From Methanobacteriota archaeon (GTDB lineage: Archaea; Thermoplasmatota; Poseidoniia; Poseidoniales; Poseidoniaceae): a stretch of 6,518 nucleotides of DNA. A program made the translations under genes and the position numbers. The notes under the pieces were generated by a model. It did no database searches. It was not told the origin of the DNA and saw only the letters and a program-made list of their open reading frames with translations. Positions 1-6,242 of this stretch are shown here, piece after piece (position 1 is the stretch's first letter; every line of letters begins with the position of its first letter). The stretch spans positions 1 to 6,518 of the forward strand of contig PBTA01000062.1 in the NCBI GenBank assembly GCA_002726395.1. The letters run 5' to 3'.

Positions 1-563
1 CCTAATGTAATTGTACTCACAGGATACGACACTTCTGTCCCGTACGCTGCCGCAATACTCCCATCACCAAGAATCTTTAGCTCTGACATTGGAGCATCTT
101 CACGCTTTAATGGAATTTGAATTGGTTGTAAGCCATCTAGATCGGTCGGTGTTGGACCAAAAGCTCCATCTACCAGCGGAGCGCCCATTACAAAAGCGTC
201 ATTTGGTGCGCGTAGAAACCCCAAATTATCCAGACTAAAAGAACCATTACGAGAGAATGTGGGCGTAACACTTTCTGGATTTTTTTTGAGAATGAACATC
301 CCGTTGCCAATTAAAGCCAGATCAGTTTTGCGATCTGTCTCAATAACCGCCCCTTGTCCATCGCTTCTACGGGATGCGCCTAAGGAAGCGCCTTGACCAA
401 CTTTTGAGCTATCAACTTGCTCTGCACCAAATCTATCCCCTAGCTCACTAAAAGCGACTAGTGTTTTTTTAAATCCATTCGAATTCGCATTTGCAATATT
501 GTTAGACACGACTGATAATTCATGCATAGCTGTTGCCATTCCGGATTTTATGAGTGAAAACAT
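1..563 (-). CDS. FlgE/FlgF/FlgG-family flagellar rod or hook protein (partial, N-terminal 187 residues)
   Basis: Translation from the ATG at 561-563 gives 187 residues in open frame to the window edge. The N-terminus MFSLIKSGMATAMHELSVVS followed by NNIANANSNGFKK is the axial-protein D0 signature shared by rod and hook subunits. GQGAVIETDRKTDLALIGNG (about 69-88), then FSRNGSFSLDNLGFL (about 103-117), match the D1 region of FlgE, FlgF and FlgG. The ELKILGDGSIAAAYG segment (about 161-175) follows soon after, as in FlgF and FlgG, where no large D2 domain intervenes. A short rod-type protein is therefore somewhat more likely than a long hook FlgE. Some alphaproteobacteria start a separate flgF-flgG-flgA-flgH unit, and a FlgF-like first gene here would fit that, but the missing C-terminus leaves the choice open. 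It has its own sigma-54 promoter and so is probably timed separately from flgK-flgL. Family membership is secure; the exact member is not. Confidence 0.85.
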   Translation of the reverse strand, partial: MFSLIKSGMATAMHELSVVSNNIANANSNGFKKTLVAFSELGDRFGAEQVDSSKVGQGASLGASRRSDGQGAVIETDRKTDLALIGNGMFILKKNPESVTPTFSRNGSFSLDNLGFLRAPNDAFVMGAPLVDGAFGPTPTDLDGLQPIQIPLKREDAPMSELKILGDGSIAAAYGTEVSYPVSTITL

Positions 564-569
564 GCACTT

Positions 570-574
570 CTCCT
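570..574 (-). promoter_or_regulatory. Ribosome binding site of the rod/hook gene, overlapping the palindrome
   Basis: AGGAG lies 6 bases before the ATG at 563, a strong match with good spacing, which supports this start. Four of its five bases belong to the right arm of the 18-base palindrome, so it would be paired in any RNA that contains both arms. Confidence 0.75.
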
Positions 575-588
575 ATTTGCAAATAGGA
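571..588. repeat. 18-base perfect palindrome over the predicted transcription start
   Basis: TCCTATTTGCAAATAGGA is identical to its reverse complement with no spacer. With the sigma-54 start placed near 578, it spans about -10 to +8, so it begins next to the -12 element and its distal arm supplies AGGA of the ribosome binding site. It could be an operator for a dimeric regulator. It could also be a hairpin, in read-through transcripts from flgL only, that hides the ribosome binding site, since an RNA starting at 578 would lack the first arm. A terminator is unlikely because the stem is AT-rich and no T run follows. Confidence 0.75.
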
Positions 589-604
589 AGCAACTTTTGT
601 GCCA
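589..604 (-). promoter_or_regulatory. Sigma-54 (RpoN) promoter of the rod/hook gene
   Basis: On the minus strand the sequence reads TGGCAC, five bases (AAAAG), then TTGCT. This matches the sigma-54 consensus TGGCAC-N5-TTGCW at every defined position, with the invariant GG and GC exactly 10 bases apart. Taking the C at 590 as -12, GG falls at -25/-24 and transcription would start near the A at 578, leaving a leader of about 15 bases. It lies in the only real intergenic gap and points at a flagellar gene, a class often controlled by RpoN with an enhancer-binding activator (FlbD, FleQ/FlrC or FlgR types). The activator site is not recognisable; it may lie within the end of flgL or downstream of the start. 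Confidence 0.85.
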
Positions 605-632
605 TACACATTTGAAATTTTTAATTTTAAGG

Positions 633-1901
633 TTAACTTAGGAAATCGAATAATGTCTTGCTTGTAATTCTTGTAAAAGTTGCTTGAGCTGCTTCTTTGT
701 TGGTCATCAAAAACTCAAGTTGTGTAAGCAAAGCCGCCAAATCAGCATCTCTAATTTCCGTTACATTTTCCTCTAAAGTCAATAATATATCCTGAGCTGC
801 AGCTTCATTATCTTGTGCCCGTCTAGACGAAGCGCCAACTTCTGCTCTGGCAGTAGCAAAACTTTCAAATATAGCATTAATTTTTGTGCTAATTGACCCA
901 TTTTCCAATCTATTTTCGGTAATTTTCTCTATAACTAAAGATGAAGAAGTATCCTTGATAACAGCGATAAAAGACTGTGCCGGATCATAATCAGAAAGTG
1001 CTAGATCACTTATATGCAGCTGATCTACTGAGCCCTGTAGTCTAATTCGATTACCTTCAACTATACTCGCTGACACGCCAGAAGATGCAGTCAAACTATT
1101 AATTTGGGTGACTATTGACGAATAATCATTACCATAAATTACACTGGAAATTTTATTTTTTTCTCCACCAGTATCTAGTTCAAATTCTATCTTTGTTTCC
1201 GGACCGGAGCTTGGAAATACTAGGTCTACTGAATTACCGTTAGATAGTAAATTAGACGAAGTACCAGAGTTTACATCATTTTTCAAACTAGCAGCGAAAT
1301 CATCTATGACCTCAAAGACAGATATTTTCCCTTCGTCAGAGCGGATATTTTCGAAGACTGAATTACCCCCAAAGTTTTGCTTCACATGCAAGCTATGAGA
1401 GACCTGCACTTCTCTAGCCAGCGAAGAACCAACATAAGAGACGCTACCTTCACTATTCATGACAAAGGGTTTTTCTTTTCCAGAAATACCACCAAATAGG
1501 CTATTGCCAAAACTATCGTTTTGATTAGCAACATCCAACATTTCTTTTTTTAACATTTGCACATCATTCAAAAAACGTTCTCGCTCACTTTGTGAAAGAA
1601 CGTCGTTACCACTCTCAACTGCAAGCTCTTGCAAATTAACCGTTAAGTTCTGCAACCTATCTAAAGCCACATCCAAAAATTCTAATTCCGTCGTTGCTCG
1701 TATGGAATTTTGCATGAATTGGTTGGTCTCTGATATTTTTTCCTCAGCAGCACTAAGCTTGGCAATATCGTGAAGGTTCTCTGATAACTTTAAATCGGCT
1801 TTACCAGATCCAACTTGAGCCTGAATTGACTTCATTTCTTGATTAAGTTTTGCAAAAAGCTCTACGTTTTGCTGATGTAAACGGGGCGTTCCTATTGTCA
1901 T
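633..1901 (-). CDS. flgL: Flagellar hook-associated protein 3 (FlgL), enlarged by an internal insertion
   Basis: FlgL forms the second hook-filament junction ring, between FlgK and the flagellin filament, and is exported unfolded by the flagellar type III system. The N-terminal helical region (about 1-135) contains QVGSGKADLKLSENLHDIAK, equivalent to the family's 'SGK.I..pSDDP..A' motif, then long heptad-like helices. The C-terminal region (about 337-422) has ARAEVGASSRRAQ and DADLAALLTQLEFLMTNKEA, ending in TLFDFLS, typical of flagellin/FlgL D0-D1 packing. Length is 422 residues against roughly 300-320 usually. The surplus lies at about 213-335, between VFEVIDDFAASL and the C-terminal helices, and includes a flagellin IN-like module (about 238-300). 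The gene begins 16 bases after flgK; AGGTGA (1912-1917) is a plausible ribosome binding site. The gene order and the C-terminal motif make FlgL much more likely than flagellin. Confidence 0.93.
   Translation of the reverse strand: MTIGTPRLHQQNVELFAKLNQEMKSIQAQVGSGKADLKLSENLHDIAKLSAAEEKISETNQFMQNSIRATTELEFLDVALDRLQNLTVNLQELAVESGNDVLSQSERERFLNDVQMLKKEMLDVANQNDSFGNSLFGGISGKEKPFVMNSEGSVSYVGSSLAREVQVSHSLHVKQNFGGNSVFENIRSDEGKISVFEVIDDFAASLKNDVNSGTSSNLLSNGNSVDLVFPSSGPETKIEFELDTGGEKNKISSVIYGNDYSSIVTQINSLTASSGVSASIVEGNRIRLQGSVDQLHISDLALSDYDPAQSFIAVIKDTSSSLVIEKITENRLENGSISTKINAIFESFATARAEVGASSRRAQDNEAAAQDILLTLEENVTEIRDADLAALLTQLEFLMTNKEAAQATFTRITSKTLFDFLS
897..1265 (-). other. Insertion within FlgL carrying a flagellin IN-like module
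   Basis: Residues about 213-335 of FlgL interrupt the usual junction between the end of the middle domain (VFEVIDDFAASL) and the C-terminal helices (SISTKINAIFESFATARAEV). Within it, SSIVTQINSLTASSGVSASI (about 261-280), followed by an IRLQG strand, fits the general shape of the flagellin hook IN motif: a helix with 'IN', then 'GvsA' and beta strands. The insertion accounts for the protein's extra length. Boundaries are estimated by eye. Confidence 0.65.
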
Positions 1902-1911
1902 TTTCTCTCAA

Positions 1912-1917
1912 TCACCT
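1912..1917 (-). promoter_or_regulatory. Probable ribosome binding site of flgL
   Basis: AGGTGA begins directly after the flgK stop codon and lies 10 bases before the flgL ATG, a little far but acceptable. A purine-rich GAGAGAAA follows and could also contribute. The 16-base gap leaves no room for a separate promoter of ordinary layout, so flgL should be read from the flgK transcript. Confidence 0.5.
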
Positions 1918-4900
1918 TTACATTGACCTCAACAAGGTATCCAACATTTCTTTTGCAGTACTTAAAACTCGAGCTAACGCCTGATACGCTTGCTGCTGTT
2001 CGAGTAGTCGGGCTGCTTCTGTATCCAAGTCTACACCCGAAAATTCTGATTTCTGGTCCACCGCTATATCATGTGCAGTTTTAGCATTAACCAAATTTTG
2101 TTCACTTGACCGCAGCTGGAAACCCGATGCCGTCACTAAATTATTATATTTTTCCGAGTATCCACCTTTTCCAGTGCTCTCCAAAAAGGACGAAAGCGCA
2201 ATCATGCGCTCTAGGTTACTACCATCATCTTTTTTAGCGTTATTAGTTAATACCTTAAATTCATCTGCTCTCGTTAAATCGCCATCAACAATCCAATCAA
2301 ACCCCCTGAATAAAAAATTATTGTTAGTCTTTAATTCTCGAGAACCTAACAAGTCACCAGAGGAAGTATCAAAAATTTCAATAAGTTTTTCGTTAGTCTT
2401 ACTAACTTTAGCAGTCATTTCTCTGGAATTGAGCTCATGCGCTTTGACGTCAATGCTGCCTGTAATCGTTGGTTTAGTAGTTCCACCAGAAACAATAATT
2501 AAATCCTCGCCGTTTAGACCAGAAACCGAAATGATTTCATCAGCTAATGACGTTACCGAAGATGTTGTGGTTATTCTTTCATTATTATAATTTGACAGAG
2601 AAAAATCATTTTCCCCAACAAGTACTTGTGAGCTTGCTGTAACAAAACCAAATGTCGCTGAATCATCAGTAGCCTTCAATCGAATATTTTTTTCGCTAAT
2701 ACTTTCTGGTATTACTACTTTCATTATCACTTTGTTTGTACCAGTGGCAACCTGGGATATTGTTACGCCTGTAGGCAATGCTGGATTTGAGGTAATAGCA
2801 TCGGCAGCTGTTGTAAAAGACAGAGCATATGTGCTCGAGCCAATAACGATTTCACCAAAATTAGCTTTGTCCGGCTGCGTTAAATCAATTTCACCAGTTA
2901 GCAACTCTGCTCCCGATGTATTAGTTACATGAAAAGCATTTTTTTGAGTTGCAGAGTTGGATGACGCAGCAACTAGCGCGTGACCGCTAAGTACACCGTC
3001 TTTGGCACTTGCAAATAATCTAAAACTCGAACCATTCTTCTCAAACCCCACCAAAAGTCGATCCTTTTCAGGTCCAGAAATGTGAAATGTGCTATCTGCA
3101 ACAAGACGTTCTAATGCCTGAGAATAAGAATAACTTTTCGTTCCGATACTTACATTGGAACCTGAAACCGTGTAATTTAGATTTGAGTTTAAAGTCGCTA
3201 TATATTTTTGTTCTCCGAGTTGAAATTCAAATGTGCTACCACTTTCGGGGAAACCATTACTTAGCGTAAAATCATCACCAACAAACTTTGACTTAGGCGC
3301 ATTTTTTCTAATTTCCGAAACTAAATTTTTAGTTATCTCCTTTGAAGAAAATTCTTCAATTTTGCGAGGTTTGAATGACGCTGCTATATTTTGGTTTGAA
3401 TTATCACTCGATAAAGTTAGAGAATAAGAACTTGATGAAGCAACAGCCGTTGAATGTGTCTCATCTAATAGATTGCTATCTATAAAGTGGCTGGTTTTAA
3501 AACTAAACTCAGTGCTATTCGTTTCAGTATTATTCATTTTGTTTATAAAACCATCGTCATAAACAGAAGCAGAGCTCGATTGAGTTGCACCATTTATTGA
3601 AACAGTAAAATTATCAGGGCTTACCAATTCAATTTGTCCGCCTGAAGTAATGTGCTTTCCGGTTGCAATGGTAACAGGTGAGCTCTGAATTATCTCTCCA
3701 AATTTGTTAATTTGACGCGCTGAAATATTTCCAGTGGCGATATTAAAATTTTTCAAAGATATGTCATTTCCATCTGATTTATTTAGTAATAAAGCTCCAT
3801 TGCCTGAAACACTTGCGCTTATTCCTGTAGTTAAGCTACTAGAATTTATTTGTGCTACTAACGCAGTTGTATCATTACTTGAAATTGTAACATCAACAGA
3901 TGAAGCTACAGAGTTATCGCCGAAAAGATCGAATTTTAGGCGCCCATTTGGAATGCCGAAGATTTCCAGCCTATTGATCGCATTAGCTTCCACACCAAAA
4001 TGACCAAGTTCATTATTGAATTTTGAAGCAATTTGACCTGCCATCATTCCCTGAGCTGTACTTAAATTTCCAATCCTGCCAGCCGCAGTGTCAATAGTCA
4101 CAGCCGATGGCATTCCCGTCCTAGCCAAAGGGAAGCTATCCGCAGCATATAAGTTGAGATTTTCAGGGAAACCAACAGCTGTAATAGTCTTCGTTTGAGA
4201 CCCTGCAGTTGTGAGCCTTGTAATTTCTGCACCAATATATTTATGATTTGCGCCGATAGCAGTATATTTTGCAGTATAATTTGCATCCACTGAAAACCCA
4301 TTAGTTTCGTTAATTAACATATCCACTTGTTGCTGCGCTAGTGGTTTTCCTGATAACTGGATACCTTCCCTAGTGAAAATTTGTAAGTCTGCTTTTCCCT
4401 CATCTGCGGGAATAATAACCCCTGCTGTATTGTTTAAGATACCAGAGTTTAACTTTTCGAATGTTGCATAGGGAGGTTGTGCTGCAGACGAAACAGTAAG
4501 GTTACTTTTATTGCCTCCAGCGTAAAGACCTAAATCTCCAAAAGAAAAAGAGTTGCCATCTGACTTTAAACCTCCATTGTTTAGCAGATCAGCAATTTCA
4601 CTGTAATTTTCAATCCCACTCATTAAACTACCAACTGAAAATATATGCTCCGTGCTGCCAAGCGTAATTTTTAATTTTGAGTTTGCATCTAGCCCAGATA
4701 AGGCAGCGCTAAATTGTATTTTTGCCTGCGATTTTAATGAAGCCAAATCTGTAATATTGTCGGCATTCTCAATATAACCGATTACCCCATCACTAACAAA
4801 ACTAATTGAATTTGCGGCGTCGCGTGGATAATTAAGTGACGAATTCAACTTTAATAGATTATCGTTTTTCACTTCGTCAAATCGTTCAATAGATATTGTT

Positions 4901-6240
4901 GTATTACTTGCGTTACTACCTTCAGGCTCAACCGAATAAAATGAACTCGCAGCAATATCTTTACCATCTTTGATCTGTAACTGCAGATTTTCAGAACTAT
5001 TATTGCTTATTTTTACATTAAAACTGTCACCTAGAGCTGGTTTGCCTTCTACACTGAACCGAAGGCCATCCAGTTCGGTACTTCCTTTAAATTCTTCTAA
5101 TTTTTTCCCAGAGCTGTCTGTAATAATCCATAAATCCTTTGCCCCATCATATTGAACGCCACGGCTCTCGCCCATTAACTTCTCAAGATTTCCTTCTACT
5201 CTCAATTGGGAAGTGCTTTCACGGGTGGAAGCTTTTTTTATCTCAACAGCATCCAAGCTAAAAAAATCTCTACCTTGATTACCATCTAGATCTACACCGA
5301 AGCGGTGTACTTCATTAAATTCTTCAACCAAGCTTTTTGTTAGTTCATCCAGAGATCTTTTTGCTGTAGTTAGGCCAATATCAGCAGCCATATTACCAGC
5401 GATCTTACCAGAGTGTATTTGAATTACAGTCGAAGCGCTTCCCAATCCATTGTCTATATAAATCTTTGAGGCTCCATCAACAGTGAGCAATTTGAGCTTT
5501 TTATGGCTGAGACCTTCTAGTAGAGTTTGACCTTGACCAGTCGTACCCAAAGTAACCTTGACTGCTCCATTCTTTAAATAATCGACGGAAATATCTGCAG
5601 ACTCACTTAAATTTTTTAAATAAGTATCTCTCTGGTCAAGCAGATTGTTAGGTGTACTTTTAGGACTTGTATTACCTAAAATTTCCCTTTGCACAGAGCC
5701 AAGAAGGTCCATTGTATTATTAAAATCTTTTAGGTTATTGGCAATATTATCGTTAACAAGCTGTCTGATATCCTTAATTCCAGTAGCAACATTTTTTATC
5801 GCGGCAACAACGCCTCCTCCAGAGTCAAGTGCGACGTGCCTGGCCGCAAGATCAGATGGGTCTTGAGAAACCGTTGAAAGTGAAGCAAAAAAATCTTGTA
5901 ATTTGTTTGCAACCGTTGCTTCGCCTGGGCGCAATACCTGTTCAAGTCTTTGTAATACTAATGTTTGTGAAGTAGAAAATGATAATCCCGATGATGCCTT
6001 TTGAAGTTGAACATCAATGAACTGATCAAACGCCCTGACAATCCCATCCACCTTAACACCATAGCTTGAACTAGGCGATACTGACAAAACGTCTGCTGAC
6101 CCAGATCTAACTTCGGTAAGATTAGCCTCGCGACGAGAGTAGTTCTCGTTGCCAACATTAGCAATGTTTTGTCCTGTGGTTGCCAACCCCTCTTTGTAGG
6201 CTTGCAGTCCTGATTTTGCAATTCCAAAGATATCGCTCAT
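1918..6240 (-). CDS. flgK: Flagellar hook-associated protein 1 (FlgK), giant form with a large central insertion
   Basis: FlgK forms the first junction ring between hook and filament and is exported by the flagellar type III system. The N-terminus is canonical: SGLQAYKEGLATTGQNIANV with NYSRREA (residues about 10-40). Next come a helical D1 region with NNLLDQRDTYLKNLSESADI (about 198-217) and QIHSGKIAGN (about 274-283). A family-typical block follows, LRFSVEGKPALGDSFNV (about 393-409). The C-terminus is also canonical: FSGVDLDTEAARLLEQQQAY (about 1400-1419), then QALARVLSTAKEMLDTLL. The protein has 1440 residues, two to three times the usual length. The extra sequence lies between about residues 440 and 1340, is rich in Ser, Asn and Thr, contains no Cys, and looks like repeated beta-rich modules, including an IN-like motif near 766-832. 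The start at 6240 matches the family N-terminus and has AGGA 7 bases upstream. One uninterrupted frame and intact ends argue for a functional protein. Identity is secure; the function of the insert is unknown. Confidence 0.96.
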   Translation of the reverse strand: MSDIFGIAKSGLQAYKEGLATTGQNIANVGNENYSRREANLTEVRSGSADVLSVSPSSSYGVKVDGIVRAFDQFIDVQLQKASSGLSFSTSQTLVLQRLEQVLRPGEATVANKLQDFFASLSTVSQDPSDLAARHVALDSGGGVVAAIKNVATGIKDIRQLVNDNIANNLKDFNNTMDLLGSVQREILGNTSPKSTPNNLLDQRDTYLKNLSESADISVDYLKNGAVKVTLGTTGQGQTLLEGLSHKKLKLLTVDGASKIYIDNGLGSASTVIQIHSGKIAGNMAADIGLTTAKRSLDELTKSLVEEFNEVHRFGVDLDGNQGRDFFSLDAVEIKKASTRESTSQLRVEGNLEKLMGESRGVQYDGAKDLWIITDSSGKKLEEFKGSTELDGLRFSVEGKPALGDSFNVKISNNSSENLQLQIKDGKDIAASSFYSVEPEGSNASNTTISIERFDEVKNDNLLKLNSSLNYPRDAANSISFVSDGVIGYIENADNITDLASLKSQAKIQFSAALSGLDANSKLKITLGSTEHIFSVGSLMSGIENYSEIADLLNNGGLKSDGNSFSFGDLGLYAGGNKSNLTVSSAAQPPYATFEKLNSGILNNTAGVIIPADEGKADLQIFTREGIQLSGKPLAQQQVDMLINETNGFSVDANYTAKYTAIGANHKYIGAEITRLTTAGSQTKTITAVGFPENLNLYAADSFPLARTGMPSAVTIDTAAGRIGNLSTAQGMMAGQIASKFNNELGHFGVEANAINRLEIFGIPNGRLKFDLFGDNSVASSVDVTISSNDTTALVAQINSSSLTTGISASVSGNGALLLNKSDGNDISLKNFNIATGNISARQINKFGEIIQSSPVTIATGKHITSGGQIELVSPDNFTVSINGATQSSSASVYDDGFINKMNNTETNSTEFSFKTSHFIDSNLLDETHSTAVASSSSYSLTLSSDNSNQNIAASFKPRKIEEFSSKEITKNLVSEIRKNAPKSKFVGDDFTLSNGFPESGSTFEFQLGEQKYIATLNSNLNYTVSGSNVSIGTKSYSYSQALERLVADSTFHISGPEKDRLLVGFEKNGSSFRLFASAKDGVLSGHALVAASSNSATQKNAFHVTNTSGAELLTGEIDLTQPDKANFGEIVIGSSTYALSFTTAADAITSNPALPTGVTISQVATGTNKVIMKVVIPESISEKNIRLKATDDSATFGFVTASSQVLVGENDFSLSNYNNERITTTSSVTSLADEIISVSGLNGEDLIIVSGGTTKPTITGSIDVKAHELNSREMTAKVSKTNEKLIEIFDTSSGDLLGSRELKTNNNFLFRGFDWIVDGDLTRADEFKVLTNNAKKDDGSNLERMIALSSFLESTGKGGYSEKYNNLVTASGFQLRSSEQNLVNAKTAHDIAVDQKSEFSGVDLDTEAARLLEQQQAYQALARVLSTAKEMLDTLLRSM
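2218..4923 (-). other. Central insertion within FlgK (about 900 residues), putative surface-exposed D2/D3-like region
   Basis: This part of flgK (residues about 440-1341) has no counterpart in short FlgK proteins such as that of E. coli. There the block ending in GDSF-type sequence is followed almost directly by the C-terminal helical region. The stretch is dominated by short alternating hydrophobic/polar runs with many Ser, Asn, Thr and Gly, as expected for beta domains. Recognisable pieces are a block with LQIFTREG and LSGKPL (about 619-634), an IN-like module (about 766-832), a block with HISGPEKDRLL (about 1053-1063), and a second copy of the middle-region module (about 1286-1335). By analogy with the variable domains of hook and filament proteins, it should face outward from the junction (inference). 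The boundaries are approximate because they come from reading motifs, not from an alignment. Confidence 0.7.
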
Positions 6241-6242
6241 TC

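Noticed and set aside
11..238. Open frame of 75 codons on the plus strand opposite the rod/hook gene
   Set aside because: It lies entirely antisense to a clear axial-protein D1 region and shows no family signature.
613..645. Possible terminator after flgL (GTTAAC-centred weak inverted repeat followed by an AT-rich run)
   Set aside because: The stem would be about 4 AT-rich pairs overlapping the stop codon, and no clean T run follows on the minus strand, so I do not support an intrinsic terminator.
633..1901. Reading this gene as flagellin (FliC) rather than FlgL
   Set aside because: The N-terminus lacks the flagellin 'I.TN..S..A...L' motif, the gene directly follows flgK, and the DADLAALLTQLEFLMTNKEA C-terminus fits FlgL; shared D0-D1 ancestry explains the resemblance.
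2174..2590. Open frame of 138 codons on the plus strand inside flgK
   Set aside because: It is antisense to conserved and modular FlgK coding sequence, has no convincing ribosome binding site or recognisable domain, and its Ser/Leu-rich composition is what the reverse of this Ser/Asn-rich gene would give.
4098..4301. Minus-strand open frame of 67 codons in another frame of flgK
   Set aside because: It sits in an unbroken FlgK frame with no sign of a frameshift; flgK reads straight through.
5958..6227. Minus-strand open frame of 89 codons in another frame of the flgK 5' end
   Set aside because: It overlaps the strongly conserved FlgK N-terminus in a shifted frame; its Arg/Gln/Leu-rich product is a typical shadow translation.
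1918..6240. FlgK as a fusion of two genes or an assembly error
   Set aside because: There is no in-frame stop, frameshift, or visible change in base composition at the insert edges, and FlgL carries a related insertion, so a genuine enlarged protein is the simpler reading.
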